This document shows, in pieces, positions 23,901 through 31,088 of a DNA stretch of 64,000 nucleotides (position 1 is the stretch's first letter; every line of letters begins with the position of its first letter). The position numbers were made by a program, and so were the translations under genes. The DNA comes from a virus, in the IMG/VR virus record IMGVR_UViG_3300025113_000003, positions 1 through 64,000 of that record, one strand, 5' to 3'. The notes under the pieces were generated by a model. It was given only the letters and a program-made list of their open reading frames with translations. It was not told the DNA's origin and made no database searches.

Positions 23901-26563
23901 AGCACGGTGTCAAGGTCGCTCTGGTTGGTCATGTCCCCTGTGATGAGACCCCAGGTACCCGTGGGCTGCGCGTCAACCCATTCGGAGCCGTTGAAGGTGA
24001 GCACGTGACCAATGGCTGGCGTGGTGAGGGTGACATCGGTGAGGTCATCAAGCGCTGGGGACGGGATGTCCGTCGGGACCCACGTGGACCCATTGTAGGT
24101 AAGGACCTGGTCAGGGACGGCGGTGGTCACCGCGACGTTGCTGAGCTGGTCAAGGGAGTAGTCACCTTCAGTGGCAACGATGTTGCCGGTGCGGCCGAAG
24201 ACGGTGGTGACTGGGAAGGCGATCGACGTCGGTGTCACCGCTGTAACCCGACCATACGCGTCAGTCGTGAAGGTCGGGACGGAGATGGCGCTGCCGTGCG
24301 TACCTGCCGAGCCCGCAAGGGCGAGATCGATGCTGTCCGGGTTGACGACGATGCGACCTACGTCGGCAGTGACGACGTCGAGCTGGTTGCCGGTCTTCGT
24401 GAGGCCGGCACCGGCGGCCACCTGACCCAGGCCCGTGAACTGCACGAACGCCAGCGGCGTGGTGTCGACGACGATGGGGTCAGGGGTAGACAGGACCCAG
24501 CCGCTGTCGGCGTTGAGGGTACCGTCGGTGACAAAGACGTAGAGCCCAGCGGTGACCTCGACGTCCTCATCGGCATCAGGAACTCGCACCAGCCCGGTGG
24601 CGCTGTAGGTGTAGATGCCGTTCTCAGCGCCTGCCGCCTGGTTCTTGACCAGGATGCGGTCGCCTTCCGTCAGCGTGACGCCATCGATGACAGCAGGCGG
24701 GGTAGCGAGCGTGATGGCCGCTGTGGTGGCGGCGATGGCCGATGGCTTGAAGTCCAGGCCCGTGATGAAGTTGTCGACGTACTGCTTGGTCGCGACCTGC
24801 TGGGCTGAAACCGGGTCGGCGCCGACCGTCACCTGCGCGAAGGACGGTGTGGCGCCGGTGTGGATGTCCTGCGGGGTCGAGAGGGTCACAGCACCAGTGG
24901 CCGCTGAGACGAGGACCTGGTTGGATGTTCCTGCTAGACTGACAACGCCGGTGTTGGTGATGACCGGGTTGGTGATGACGCCGTCGCCGTTGGAGATGCT
25001 GACGCCGGTTCCAGCGATGAGGGTCCTAGCCGCCGAGACGTTGAGCGCGGTGCGCACGACGAAGCCGTTGGCGCCTGGGTCGGCGACGACCGCCGGTGGG
25101 GTGGAGTTGACCCACTCCGCTCCGTTGAAGCGCAGCAGATCGCCGGTAGCAGGGGCGGTGAGCGTGACGTCGCTAAGGAGGTCCAGCGAGTAGTCGCCTT
25201 CAGCGGCGACAACGGCGCCTGAGCGGCCGAAGACGGTGGTGACAGGGAAGGTGATGGCGGTCTCGACGACCGTGACCACCCGGCCCTTGGCATCGGTGGT
25301 GAGGACTGGAACGGTGAGCGTGTCACCATACGTACCAGGCGTTCCTGCGTCAGCGAGGTCAATGGTTGGGTTGCCGGTGCTGCCGCTGCCGTTGGTAACG
25401 CTGATGTTGGCGACGGTGCCGGTGATCGTACGCACCGCCCAGAGGTCGGCGCCGGTGCGCGCAGAGAACCCAGTTCCGGTAAGCCCCTCGATACCAGCGA
25501 GGTCGTTGGCGAGCGTTAGCACGAACGTGCCACTGGATGTAATTGGCCCACCGCTGACGGAGATGCCTGCCACTGGAGGTGTGATGTCCACCGAGGTGAC
25601 GGTACCGAGCGTTGGCACGGTGTTGGCCCAAAGGGTGCCGTTGAACTGCAGGACCTCTCCGGCGGCAGGAGCAGTCAAGAGAACATCGCCGAGCAGGTCA
25701 AGGACGTAGTCGCCCTTCACCGCTGAGACGACCCCTACCCTGCTGAAGACGCTGGTAACAGGAGCAGGTGCGACGGCGGCGGGGGCCCAGGTGCCCGCGC
25801 TGAACGTGAGCACCATTCCATTAGCTGCACCGGTCGTTGAAACGTCGCCAAGCAGGTCGAGGGTGTAGTCGCCTTCGACGGCGACTACGTCGCCGGTACG
25901 GGTGAAGACACTGGTGACCGACGCCGGTGGGAAGGTGATGGGGGTCGAGACTACCGAGGTGACCCTGCCCTTGGCGTCAGTGGTGATGACTGGCACCGAG
26001 GTCGCCGACCCGTAGGTGCCAGCGGTGCCAGCGTCAGCGAGGTCGATCGTCGGGTTGCCTGCGACGCCGGTGCCGCTTGTGACGACGATGGTTCCAGCGG
26101 TTCCAAGGATGGTGCGGGTGACCCAGGTGTCCACGGCAACGCGCGTCGCAATACCCGTTGAAGCGAGCCCTTCAAGAGCGGCTAGGTCATTGGCCAGTGC
26201 GAACGTTGGAGCATTGGCGACGCCATCTGGGTTGGTGATGGTGAGGCCGGCGGCGGGAGCTACCAGCGTACGGGTCACGACCGCTCCCTCACCTGAGCGA
26301 ATGACGAGTCCGTTCGTCCCAAGCGCAGCAAACGCGGTTAGATCGGCGTCGAGCGGCTGGGCGTCGGTGATGCCGACGCCCGCGAGCGTCGTCTCAAGAG
26401 TGGCGGAGGTCACCCGTCCTTTGGCTGAAACGACGACCTTGTTGTATGTGCCGCCTGTTACGCCAGTATCACTTAACTTTGGTTCGGTAACCGCACCATC
26501 CAGTAGATCGCTGGTCTCAACGCTGCTATCTAGGATCTGCTTACCGGGTAGTTGTGTCCTCAC
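20999..26563 (-). CDS. Giant modular tail-fibre protein
   Basis: This 1854-aa protein is built of repeated modules. Four copies of a ~26-residue unit follow the pattern V-T-[ST]-V-F-x-R-x-G-x-[VI]-[VS]-A-x-[EK]-GDYxLD (encoded near 25860-25920, 25690-25760, 25170-25240 and 24140-24215). Between them are LTDVTLTxPAxGxVLxFNGxxWV units and KGRVTSV units typical of phage fibre shafts. A ~100-aa module (ITLATPPAVIDGVTLTEGDR ... GWVLSTPDPI) is shared with the next gene. The C-terminal domain after about residue 1700 is unique and likely the receptor tip. The start is GTG with AAAGG 7 nt upstream. Confidence 0.87.
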   Translation of the reverse strand: MRTQLPGKQILDSSVETSDLLDGAVTEPKLSDTGVTGGTYNKVVVSAKGRVTSATLETTLAGVGITDAQPLDADLTAFAALGTNGLVIRSGEGAVVTRTLVAPAAGLTITNPDGVANAPTFALANDLAALEGLASTGIATRVAVDTWVTRTILGTAGTIVVTSGTGVAGNPTIDLADAGTAGTYGSATSVPVITTDAKGRVTSVVSTPITFPPASVTSVFTRTGDVVAVEGDYTLDLLGDVSTTGAANGMVLTFSAGTWAPAAVAPAPVTSVFSRVGVVSAVKGDYVLDLLGDVLLTAPAAGEVLQFNGTLWANTVPTLGTVTSVDITPPVAGISVSGGPITSSGTFVLTLANDLAGIEGLTGTGFSARTGADLWAVRTITGTVANISVTNGSGSTGNPTIDLADAGTPGTYGDTLTVPVLTTDAKGRVVTVVETAITFPVTTVFGRSGAVVAAEGDYSLDLLSDVTLTAPATGDLLRFNGAEWVNSTPPAVVADPGANGFVVRTALNVSAARTLIAGTGVSISNGDGVITNPVITNTGVVSLAGTSNQVLVSAATGAVTLSTPQDIHTGATPSFAQVTVGADPVSAQQVATKQYVDNFITGLDFKPSAIAATTAAITLATPPAVIDGVTLTEGDRILVKNQAAGAENGIYTYSATGLVRVPDADEDVEVTAGLYVFVTDGTLNADSGWVLSTPDPIVVDTTPLAFVQFTGLGQVAAGAGLTKTGNQLDVVTADVGRIVVNPDSIDLALAGSAGTHGSAISVPTFTTDAYGRVTAVTPTSIAFPVTTVFGRTGNIVATEGDYSLDQLSNVAVTTAVPDQVLTYNGSTWVPTDIPSPALDDLTDVTLTTPAIGHVLTFNGSEWVDAQPTGTWGLITGDMTNQSDLDTVLTLLGNVAVSTGVTTTTDSAGLTPIDDFTVQVNEVGQAIFHDQLGQGIENAIRTFPQQVYPLANLGITVDGLYIRYFGYGENGVLTVTADSQTNNPGLLQVGYVMVKVNGGVTSFIDGAAGPRNAVSQPEFAGNTELLEAYAEITSDVFIQPNTNLTLRSTEGVVKGESANWGGADVNVRPIPAEDPLVFGIFNPGTLASGVFPSASTNVQVNQYWNGTAMVNLGNNRATVQRILISLRGNALVQVGEVQYNDLDTAVDNINFAPFTTIFPAGTTVEVCRFAVEQGTTNLSTQAVFAYAGGGGGGASAGAGTVVMVEATSTSPGLTIVGSPITTSGTLEFDLVPFTSSTEGIVPASGGGTTNFLRADGTWASTSASTGTVTSVNVAGGTTGLTFVGGPVTTAGTITAGGTLAITSGGTGQTTASAALNALLPAQTGLDGAALLTDGTAAYWGQPTMRAAQLFNYNFGTVTTPPPANGTIRYNTAGQTTATQVFVDASTGAPATDLTNYYRKITPNTVLWVQARNDADQFQQWFITAVAEDVANSYFTWTIQLLSSGGAAFTNNQQLTLGYVFAGGQPESIALTDLSDVTVSAPATNQVLQFNGTQWVNAAAAGTAPGGATTNVQYNNAGAFGGDPAFNFVAGANPHVAITGTVATNQLRVGGSAQVGTATLYIESNNASQDGLLAYFNSGTPASSALISYAYNGSQPIIRVVDGDDDPTYIEFSTVAAIGQTAGTFAAPSIINRFGSRGPNANGTTGFAWSVSASGSAFTTIAELDSQFLRIPSGTTAQRPGTPTAGMTRFNTTTSRTETYTGTAWVPSGSVIQTVVGTVAKASSNLQIPYDTSIPTSGEGFQLWTQSFTPILATSRILITTNSFFIINSAADVIVSCATFNGTTNINAQVLGFGTTSGAGNQYSVTATEISGSTAARTYSFRAGPNSGVTVFYGQGVTATFGAAVTGTFIIQEIAV

Positions 26564-26579
26564 TCTGCACCTTTACCTG

Positions 26580-26607
26580 ATTGGTGAGGACCGGGACCCT
26601 CACCAAT
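26580..26607 (-). terminator. Hairpin between two fibre genes
   Basis: A 10-bp stem ATTGGTGAGG / CCTCACCAAT with an 8-nt loop lies just after the stop of the 541-aa fibre gene on the minus strand. It may cut down read-through into the giant fibre gene. Confidence 0.7.
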
Positions 26608-26612
26608 TCCAA

Positions 26613-28238
26613 TCACTTGAAGTAGGAAACACGGATCTTGTCGCCTACGGCTGGAACGAACTCGAACGTGATCACGGCACCAGCAATCGTGTAGTCATTG
26701 CCAGTCCCTACGTCCTGTAGCAGGCCGTTCAAGTACACGTGTTCGGTCCCAACCTTCGGGGTGTTTGCCAGCGTGAATATTGCGTTGAGGCCATCAATCA
26801 AACCGACTGGCGTTTCACGCGTGATCACATCCGCCACGCTGACGACCGTTGCTGGGTTGATCGTGACAACCCCGCCCTCGGTCATCGTGACGTCGCCTGA
26901 GAGCGCCACTGAGACGTTGCCTGCGCCGGAGCCGACGATGATCTGCGCCGGAGCAAGGGCTACGATCTTAGGTAGCGTGACGGCGCCGACGCCTATCGTG
27001 GCTGCCCCGGTCTCAGCCAGCGTGATGTCGCCCGAGACCACAACTGCTGCATTGCCGGCGGCGGTACCGATGATGATCTCGGTAGAGGCCAGCGGAGCAA
27101 GTGCGTCAAAGTCAATCTCCGCCAGAGTGATCGTACCGTCTGACGCGATCGTGGCGTCACCACTGGCGGTCACATAGGTCGGAACGCCAAGAGCGTCGTT
27201 GACGATGATCTGAGCGGCAGTCCCTGGAACGAGCTTGGTGAGCGCGATCGGTGCAAGGGTGATGGCCCCGCTTGGTGCAATCGTGGCGTCGCCTGAGGCG
27301 GTCACGTAGGTCGGAACACCGGTGGTGGCCGCCGTGACGATGATCTGCCCGGCTGGCAGACCTGCCGCCAGCTTCACAAGAGGCACCGAGCCGTCAGGAA
27401 TGTCAGCGGCTGAGATAGCTCCTGGGGTGATTGACGCTACGCCCAGCTCATCGATGGTGATGTCACCCGAGATGGTCTGCGGAGTAGCAACGTTTGTGGC
27501 GCTACCGATCAGGAACTGAGCCTGTGGTAGAGCGGCAAGGCTGAGACCACCTGCGCCAATGGCCAGCGTGGCATTTGCAAGGGTCAGCGCGATGTTGTCG
27601 GGATTGACAACGATGCCGCCGTTGGCTGAAACAACGTCAAGCGTGCTGCCGACCTTAACAAGACCCCCACCAGCTTCGATTTCGCCAGCTGACGAGAACT
27701 GTGAGAAGCTTAGCGGCGTGACGTCAAGATCGATTGGGTTAGGAGTTGACAGGACCCAGCCCGAATCTCCGTTTGCCAGGCCTTCCTCGACGAAGACGAA
27801 CATGCCTGAGTTGACCTCGCCATCTGCATCTGCATCCGCAGAGCGTACCCAGGCGCCGGCGCCAACAACGTAGATGCCGTTCGTTTCCCCCAGGGTCTGT
27901 CCGGCGACCAGCACACGGTCGCCCGCTACCAGCGAGACACCGTCAACGGTCTGGATACCAGTTAGCGGGATATCAGTGAGCGAGATGACCCGAACGGCGT
28001 CCTTGACATCGAGACCGGTTGAAACGGCATCAACGTAGCCCTTTGTGGCTAGGTCATTGGGGGTAATTGGCGCAACGCCGCCCTGCGGGGCGGTAAACGG
28101 AACTGACCCGTCGCTCTTTACGAGTAGGTCGCCATCCTCGATCTTGGAGAGCTCGATACCTGCGGCGGTAGCGATCTGCGCGTTGCCGATGGTGAGATCG
28201 ATGATTTGCGTGTTACCGCGGATTTTGGTGAGAGCCAT
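26613..28238 (-). CDS. Tail-fibre or fibre-connector protein
   Basis: This 541-aa protein begins MALTKIRGNTQIIDLTIGNA, an N-terminus I recognise from T4-like and other phage fibre proteins. The pattern PNDLATKGYVDAVSTG, then a NGIYVVG...GWVLSTPNPI module, matches part of the 1854-aa fibre. The rest is a series of short beta repeats (GDATIAxxGxITLAxI, about 25 residues each), giving a thin shaft, and it ends in a compact VGTEHVYLNGLLQDVGTGND-type beta tip. AGGAGG lies 6 nt before the ATG and a late box about 25 nt upstream. Confidence 0.85.
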   Translation of the reverse strand: MALTKIRGNTQIIDLTIGNAQIATAAGIELSKIEDGDLLVKSDGSVPFTAPQGGVAPITPNDLATKGYVDAVSTGLDVKDAVRVISLTDIPLTGIQTVDGVSLVAGDRVLVAGQTLGETNGIYVVGAGAWVRSADADADGEVNSGMFVFVEEGLANGDSGWVLSTPNPIDLDVTPLSFSQFSSAGEIEAGGGLVKVGSTLDVVSANGGIVVNPDNIALTLANATLAIGAGGLSLAALPQAQFLIGSATNVATPQTISGDITIDELGVASITPGAISAADIPDGSVPLVKLAAGLPAGQIIVTAATTGVPTYVTASGDATIAPSGAITLAPIALTKLVPGTAAQIIVNDALGVPTYVTASGDATIASDGTITLAEIDFDALAPLASTEIIIGTAAGNAAVVVSGDITLAETGAATIGVGAVTLPKIVALAPAQIIVGSGAGNVSVALSGDVTMTEGGVVTINPATVVSVADVITRETPVGLIDGLNAIFTLANTPKVGTEHVYLNGLLQDVGTGNDYTIAGAVITFEFVPAVGDKIRVSYFK

Positions 28239-28262
28239 GAAGTCCTCCTAAGGGTGTCGCTA

Positions 28263-28269
28263 TATTTAG
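28263..28269 (-). promoter_or_regulatory. T4-type late promoter box
   Basis: Minus-strand CTAAATATAG upstream of the fibre gene at 28238. Confidence 0.55.
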
Positions 28270-28276
28270 GTACGGG

Positions 28277-29128
28277 TCACGAAGCGATGAAGTCAATCGT
28301 GATATCCTGGCCCTCGTCGATCATTGCCTGCGTTAGAACGTATGGCAGCGTCAGCTGATTAGGCGCTGATTCTGTATATGATGAACCGAGCTTCTGGCGA
28401 AGGCCGCCGACGTACAGGGACGTGCTGCCAGCGATGAAGCTCTGCGTTGTTTGAAGGACCGTGTCAGGGTCGGCTGGGATCAAGGTGTACGCTGCGTTGA
28501 ACACCGGAGCGGTGCCACCAGGTCCTCCGATGTTGTCGTTACCTGGAACCCAGTTGGTGCCGTCCCACTTCAGCGTCTGCCCGATCGAGGGTGGCGCGGT
28601 GACCGTGTCAACGTCGGTTAGGTCGTCGATTGACAGGGTGGGTGCAGGTGGAGCCGGAATGGTGACCGTCTTGGCAGGACCGGCGCCGGAGACGGTGACC
28701 CCGCCGCCTACAAAGTCCAGGCTGGTTGCAGAGCCAAGTGATGTGCCCTCGTCCAAGATGTCGATGACACCGACCTCGTCCGTTCCTTGCTCCAGCGCGT
28801 TGAACATCGTCCGCGCGGTGATGCGGTGATCGACCAGCGTGTCGCTGCCTGCCGAGGCGGACCAGGCGCGAGGAGGCATGCCCTCCAGGTCCTGTTCCTG
28901 TCCGCGTACCAGACCGGTGAAGGTGTCGCCAGTCCGGCCGTTGACGCGAATGATCTCGCGAACCGTGGAGGCCTGGTCTTCGAGCGTGACAAGAAAGTAC
29001 TCACCTGCCGCGGGGGACGGGAACATCTGCCCGTTGCCTGCCATCACCGTCAGGGTGGTAGCGGTGGCGGTGATTGGGGCCGCCAGCAGCGTGACGGCGT
29101 TGTTCGTAAAGAGCTGGCGATCTGCCAT
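28277..29128 (-). CDS. Tail-fibre-like structural protein
   Basis: This 283-aa protein has an N-terminal phage beta domain (ATATTLTVMAGNGQMFPSP ... REIIRVNGRTGDTFTGLVRG), as found at the start of many baseplate or fibre proteins. Next comes an IDDLTDVDTVTAPPSIGQTL unit shared in type with the long fibre, then a C-terminal YVGGLRQKLGSSYTES-like tip domain similar to the end of the 541-aa neighbour. It is probably part of the same fibre assembly. Its start overlaps the preceding stop (TGATG). Confidence 0.8.
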   Translation of the reverse strand: MADRQLFTNNAVTLLAAPITATATTLTVMAGNGQMFPSPAAGEYFLVTLEDQASTVREIIRVNGRTGDTFTGLVRGQEQDLEGMPPRAWSASAGSDTLVDHRITARTMFNALEQGTDEVGVIDILDEGTSLGSATSLDFVGGGVTVSGAGPAKTVTIPAPPAPTLSIDDLTDVDTVTAPPSIGQTLKWDGTNWVPGNDNIGGPGGTAPVFNAAYTLIPADPDTVLQTTQSFIAGSTSLYVGGLRQKLGSSYTESAPNQLTLPYVLTQAMIDEGQDITIDFIAS

Positions 29129-29349
29129 CAGGCCGCTCCTCGCGTAGCAGGCAGCACCGAGCCACCGTGCTCAGCTAGCACCTGCAGAATTGCTGGCTTG
29201 TCCTTCTGAGAGAGCGCCTCAAAGGCCTGTTGAAAGGCGTCCGCCTGCGCCAGCGGCACCTTGAGATCAATGACCTCAATCCCGTGCGTGACCTTGAAGA
29301 CCTGAAAGGGCCTCTTCTGCGGCTTGCTAAGCGCGTTCAGCAGCTCCAT
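29128..29349 (-). CDS. Small hypothetical protein in late operon
   Basis: This 73-aa protein has an N-terminal basic segment, a VFKVTHGIEVIDLKVPL strand region and a helical end. It overlaps both neighbours by a single base, so it is coupled with the virion genes around it. Function unknown. Confidence 0.62.
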   Translation of the reverse strand: MELLNALSKPQKRPFQVFKVTHGIEVIDLKVPLAQADAFQQAFEALSQKDKPAILQVLAEHGGSVLPATRGAA

Positions 29350-29843
29350 CAGGACCCCGTGTAGTCGTCATAGTACCGTAGAAACTTGTCCCGGGAGAAG
29401 AGGTCGTTGCCGATGTCGCGCTCGATGTCGATGATCTGATTGAGGCGGACCTCGTTCTTGTCATCCTCGTCATCCTCTACCTTGCCAACGACCAGGAGCC
29501 CCTTGGCCAGCTCGTTGCGCTTGTGCAGCTTCACTCCCGTAACTCGAATGATCTCGTTGCCAGCCTTACCCTTGTAGGTCACGGTGTCATTGATCTGTGG
29601 CAGGTGAAACTTCCGCCTCACCTCGCCGGCGGCCTTGAAGACCTTGGCACCTGTCACGTACTCCATGACCTTGCCGTTGATCTTGTTGATGTCGAAGAAG
29701 TAGACAGGGTCAGACGGCACGCCGGTGGTGTGCTCGACGTAGACAGCGGGACCCTTGTCACGGTAATTGGTGTACGAAAGGACGGTAAACGTGACGCCGT
29801 CCTTCGTTTCAATCTTGTCACCCTTTAGCGGCACGACGATCAT
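29349..29843 (-). CDS. Hypothetical late protein, beta-rich
   Basis: This 164-aa protein has two SH3-like halves (GDKIETKDGVTFTVLSYTNY; NDTVTYKGKAGNEIIRVTGV), which could bind nucleic acid or a structural partner. No family is recognised. It is the first gene of a late block leading into the fibre genes; GATAAATA stands about 24 nt upstream. Confidence 0.66.
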   Translation of the reverse strand: MIVVPLKGDKIETKDGVTFTVLSYTNYRDKGPAVYVEHTTGVPSDPVYFFDINKINGKVMEYVTGAKVFKAAGEVRRKFHLPQINDTVTYKGKAGNEIIRVTGVKLHKRNELAKGLLVVGKVEDDEDDKNEVRLNQIIDIERDIGNDLFSRDKFLRYYDDYTGS

Positions 29844-29866
29844 TTGTAGCTTTCTGGTTGCACTGG

Positions 29867-29873
29867 TATTTAT
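29867..29873 (-). promoter_or_regulatory. T4-type late promoter box
   Basis: Minus-strand GGATAAATACC, seven of eight matches to TATAAATA, 24 nt upstream of the gene at 29843. Confidence 0.65.
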
Positions 29874-29897
29874 CCCAGGCTGAGCTGGTTAAAGCTA

Positions 29898-30092
29898 CTA
29901 GCGCTGGTCGTCGTCAAGTGGAGCCTCCAGCTCCTCCTCTAGCTCCGCTTGGCGCACGTTCTGCACGTACTTCTTGAAGGAGACACGAGCTAACCGGTCA
30001 ATCCGGTCGCTCTTGTCCGACCCCTTCTTCTTGGGTTTGCGCGCGGCCTTGCGGCGGTCGTCGTGCTTGTCGTAGATCTCAGAGTGCTTCAC
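29898..30092 (-). CDS. Small highly charged protein
   Basis: This 64-aa protein has a strongly basic first half (DDRRKAARKPKKKGSDKSDR) and an acidic end (ELEEELEAPLDDD). It starts within the stop codon of the packaged nuclease-like gene and is probably co-translated. It could bind DNA in the head or chaperone the neighbour; neither is shown by the sequence. Confidence 0.6.
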   Translation of the reverse strand: MKHSEIYDKHDDRRKAARKPKKKGSDKSDRIDRLARVSFKKYVQNVRQAELEEELEAPLDDDQR

Positions 30093-31060
30093 TTGGGCGT
30101 ATCCTCTTTTTCCTTGGACTTCTTCGGCGCCAAGTAGACCTTTGCGTAGGGCTGGTTGCGGTTGGTGTAGTCCAGGTCCAGCATGTCCTTCGTCATCTCT
30201 CCAACGAAGCGGATCTTCATGCTTCCAGTTTCGATGAAGATGAACTTCTTTCCGGTGATGTAGTCGGTGAAGGCCTGGTCCACCCAGCGCTGGATGATCT
30301 TGTCAACCGTGCTGATCGCGGCGTCCACGGTCACCGACCCGCCGGTATCCAGCAGGTTCTTGATGGGTGCGACCGACTTGGCCTTCTTGACGTTGAGGAT
30401 CAGGTCGTCCTCTCCCTTCTTCAGCAGGTCGCCGTCCTTCTTGAGAATGAGGTCGATTGACTTCTTGGAGCCGCCTGAGCTCTCGCCTGCCAGCTTCTTG
30501 AGGTCCAGCTTGCGCCAGTCCTTGATTGGGTTGGTGTTGGCCTTGCCTGATCCAAGCCAGCCTTCAAGCTTGTCTCCCGTGATGTCCACGTAGGTGTCGT
30601 TGAAGTCAGACAGGTCCTTCAGGAGCTGCGTAACGGCCTTGTCCCCGTCCTTGGTGACCTTGAAGTTGTTGATGGCGTCTGGGCCGTTCTTTCTACCTGC
30701 CTTCACCTCGGCGTATGGCTTGCCGTTCATGAAGACGTCGATGGGCGAGTTCTTTCCACCGATGCCGAGGTTGTCAAAGACGAAGTAGAGCACCAGCTCA
30801 CCTGGTCCGACCCCATCTGACTTTGCTCGATTGATCGCCTTGGACTCCTTAGGGAAGGCGTCGACGAAGCTGTTGTATGCCGCCATGAGATTGGAGTCCG
30901 CCGCCTTCTTGAAGTACGGCTGCATCTTCTGCAGCGTGGCGGCGTCGATACCCGCGGCGGCAGCGATGGCGGCACGCCCCTTTTCCTTAGCGGCGGGGCT
31001 GCTATCTGAGGACACCGAGCTAAGGTCAGCCTCAACGAGGAACTGCTTAAAGGTGATCAT
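30089..31060 (-). CDS. Candidate capsid-packaged PD-(D/E)XK nuclease-like protein
   Basis: This 323-aa protein opens with MITFKQFLVEA, which resembles the T4 capsid-targeting sequence (MKTYQEFIAE type) with a prohead-protease site of the [LI]-x-E form after Glu10. Residues 85-121 read GPGELVLYF (Glu88) ... SPIDVF (Asp108) ... YAEVKAG (Glu118, Lys120), the E ... D ... ExK pattern of PD-(D/E)XK nucleases. The C-terminal half is basic and unassigned. The protein would be packaged, trimmed and injected, then cut DNA such as the host chromosome (inference). A GTAAATA late box lies 22 nt upstream. No Shine-Dalgarno is evident. Confidence 0.75.
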   Translation of the reverse strand: MITFKQFLVEADLSSVSSDSSPAAKEKGRAAIAAAAGIDAATLQKMQPYFKKAADSNLMAAYNSFVDAFPKESKAINRAKSDGVGPGELVLYFVFDNLGIGGKNSPIDVFMNGKPYAEVKAGRKNGPDAINNFKVTKDGDKAVTQLLKDLSDFNDTYVDITGDKLEGWLGSGKANTNPIKDWRKLDLKKLAGESSGGSKKSIDLILKKDGDLLKKGEDDLILNVKKAKSVAPIKNLLDTGGSVTVDAAISTVDKIIQRWVDQAFTDYITGKKFIFIETGSMKIRFVGEMTKDMLDLDYTNRNQPYAKVYLAPKKSKEKEDTPK

Positions 31061-31081
31061 ATGGAAGAACAGACATCGAGC

Positions 31082-31088
31082 TATTTAC
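31082..31088 (-). promoter_or_regulatory. T4-type late promoter box
   Basis: Minus-strand AGTAAATAGC, overlapping the stop codon of the Alt-like gene, 22 nt before the ATG at 31060. Confidence 0.55.

Noticed and set aside
24100-25950. Regularly spaced similar 70-80 bp blocks
   Set aside because: They are the DNA of the repeated GDYxLD fibre modules, not a non-coding repeat or CRISPR.
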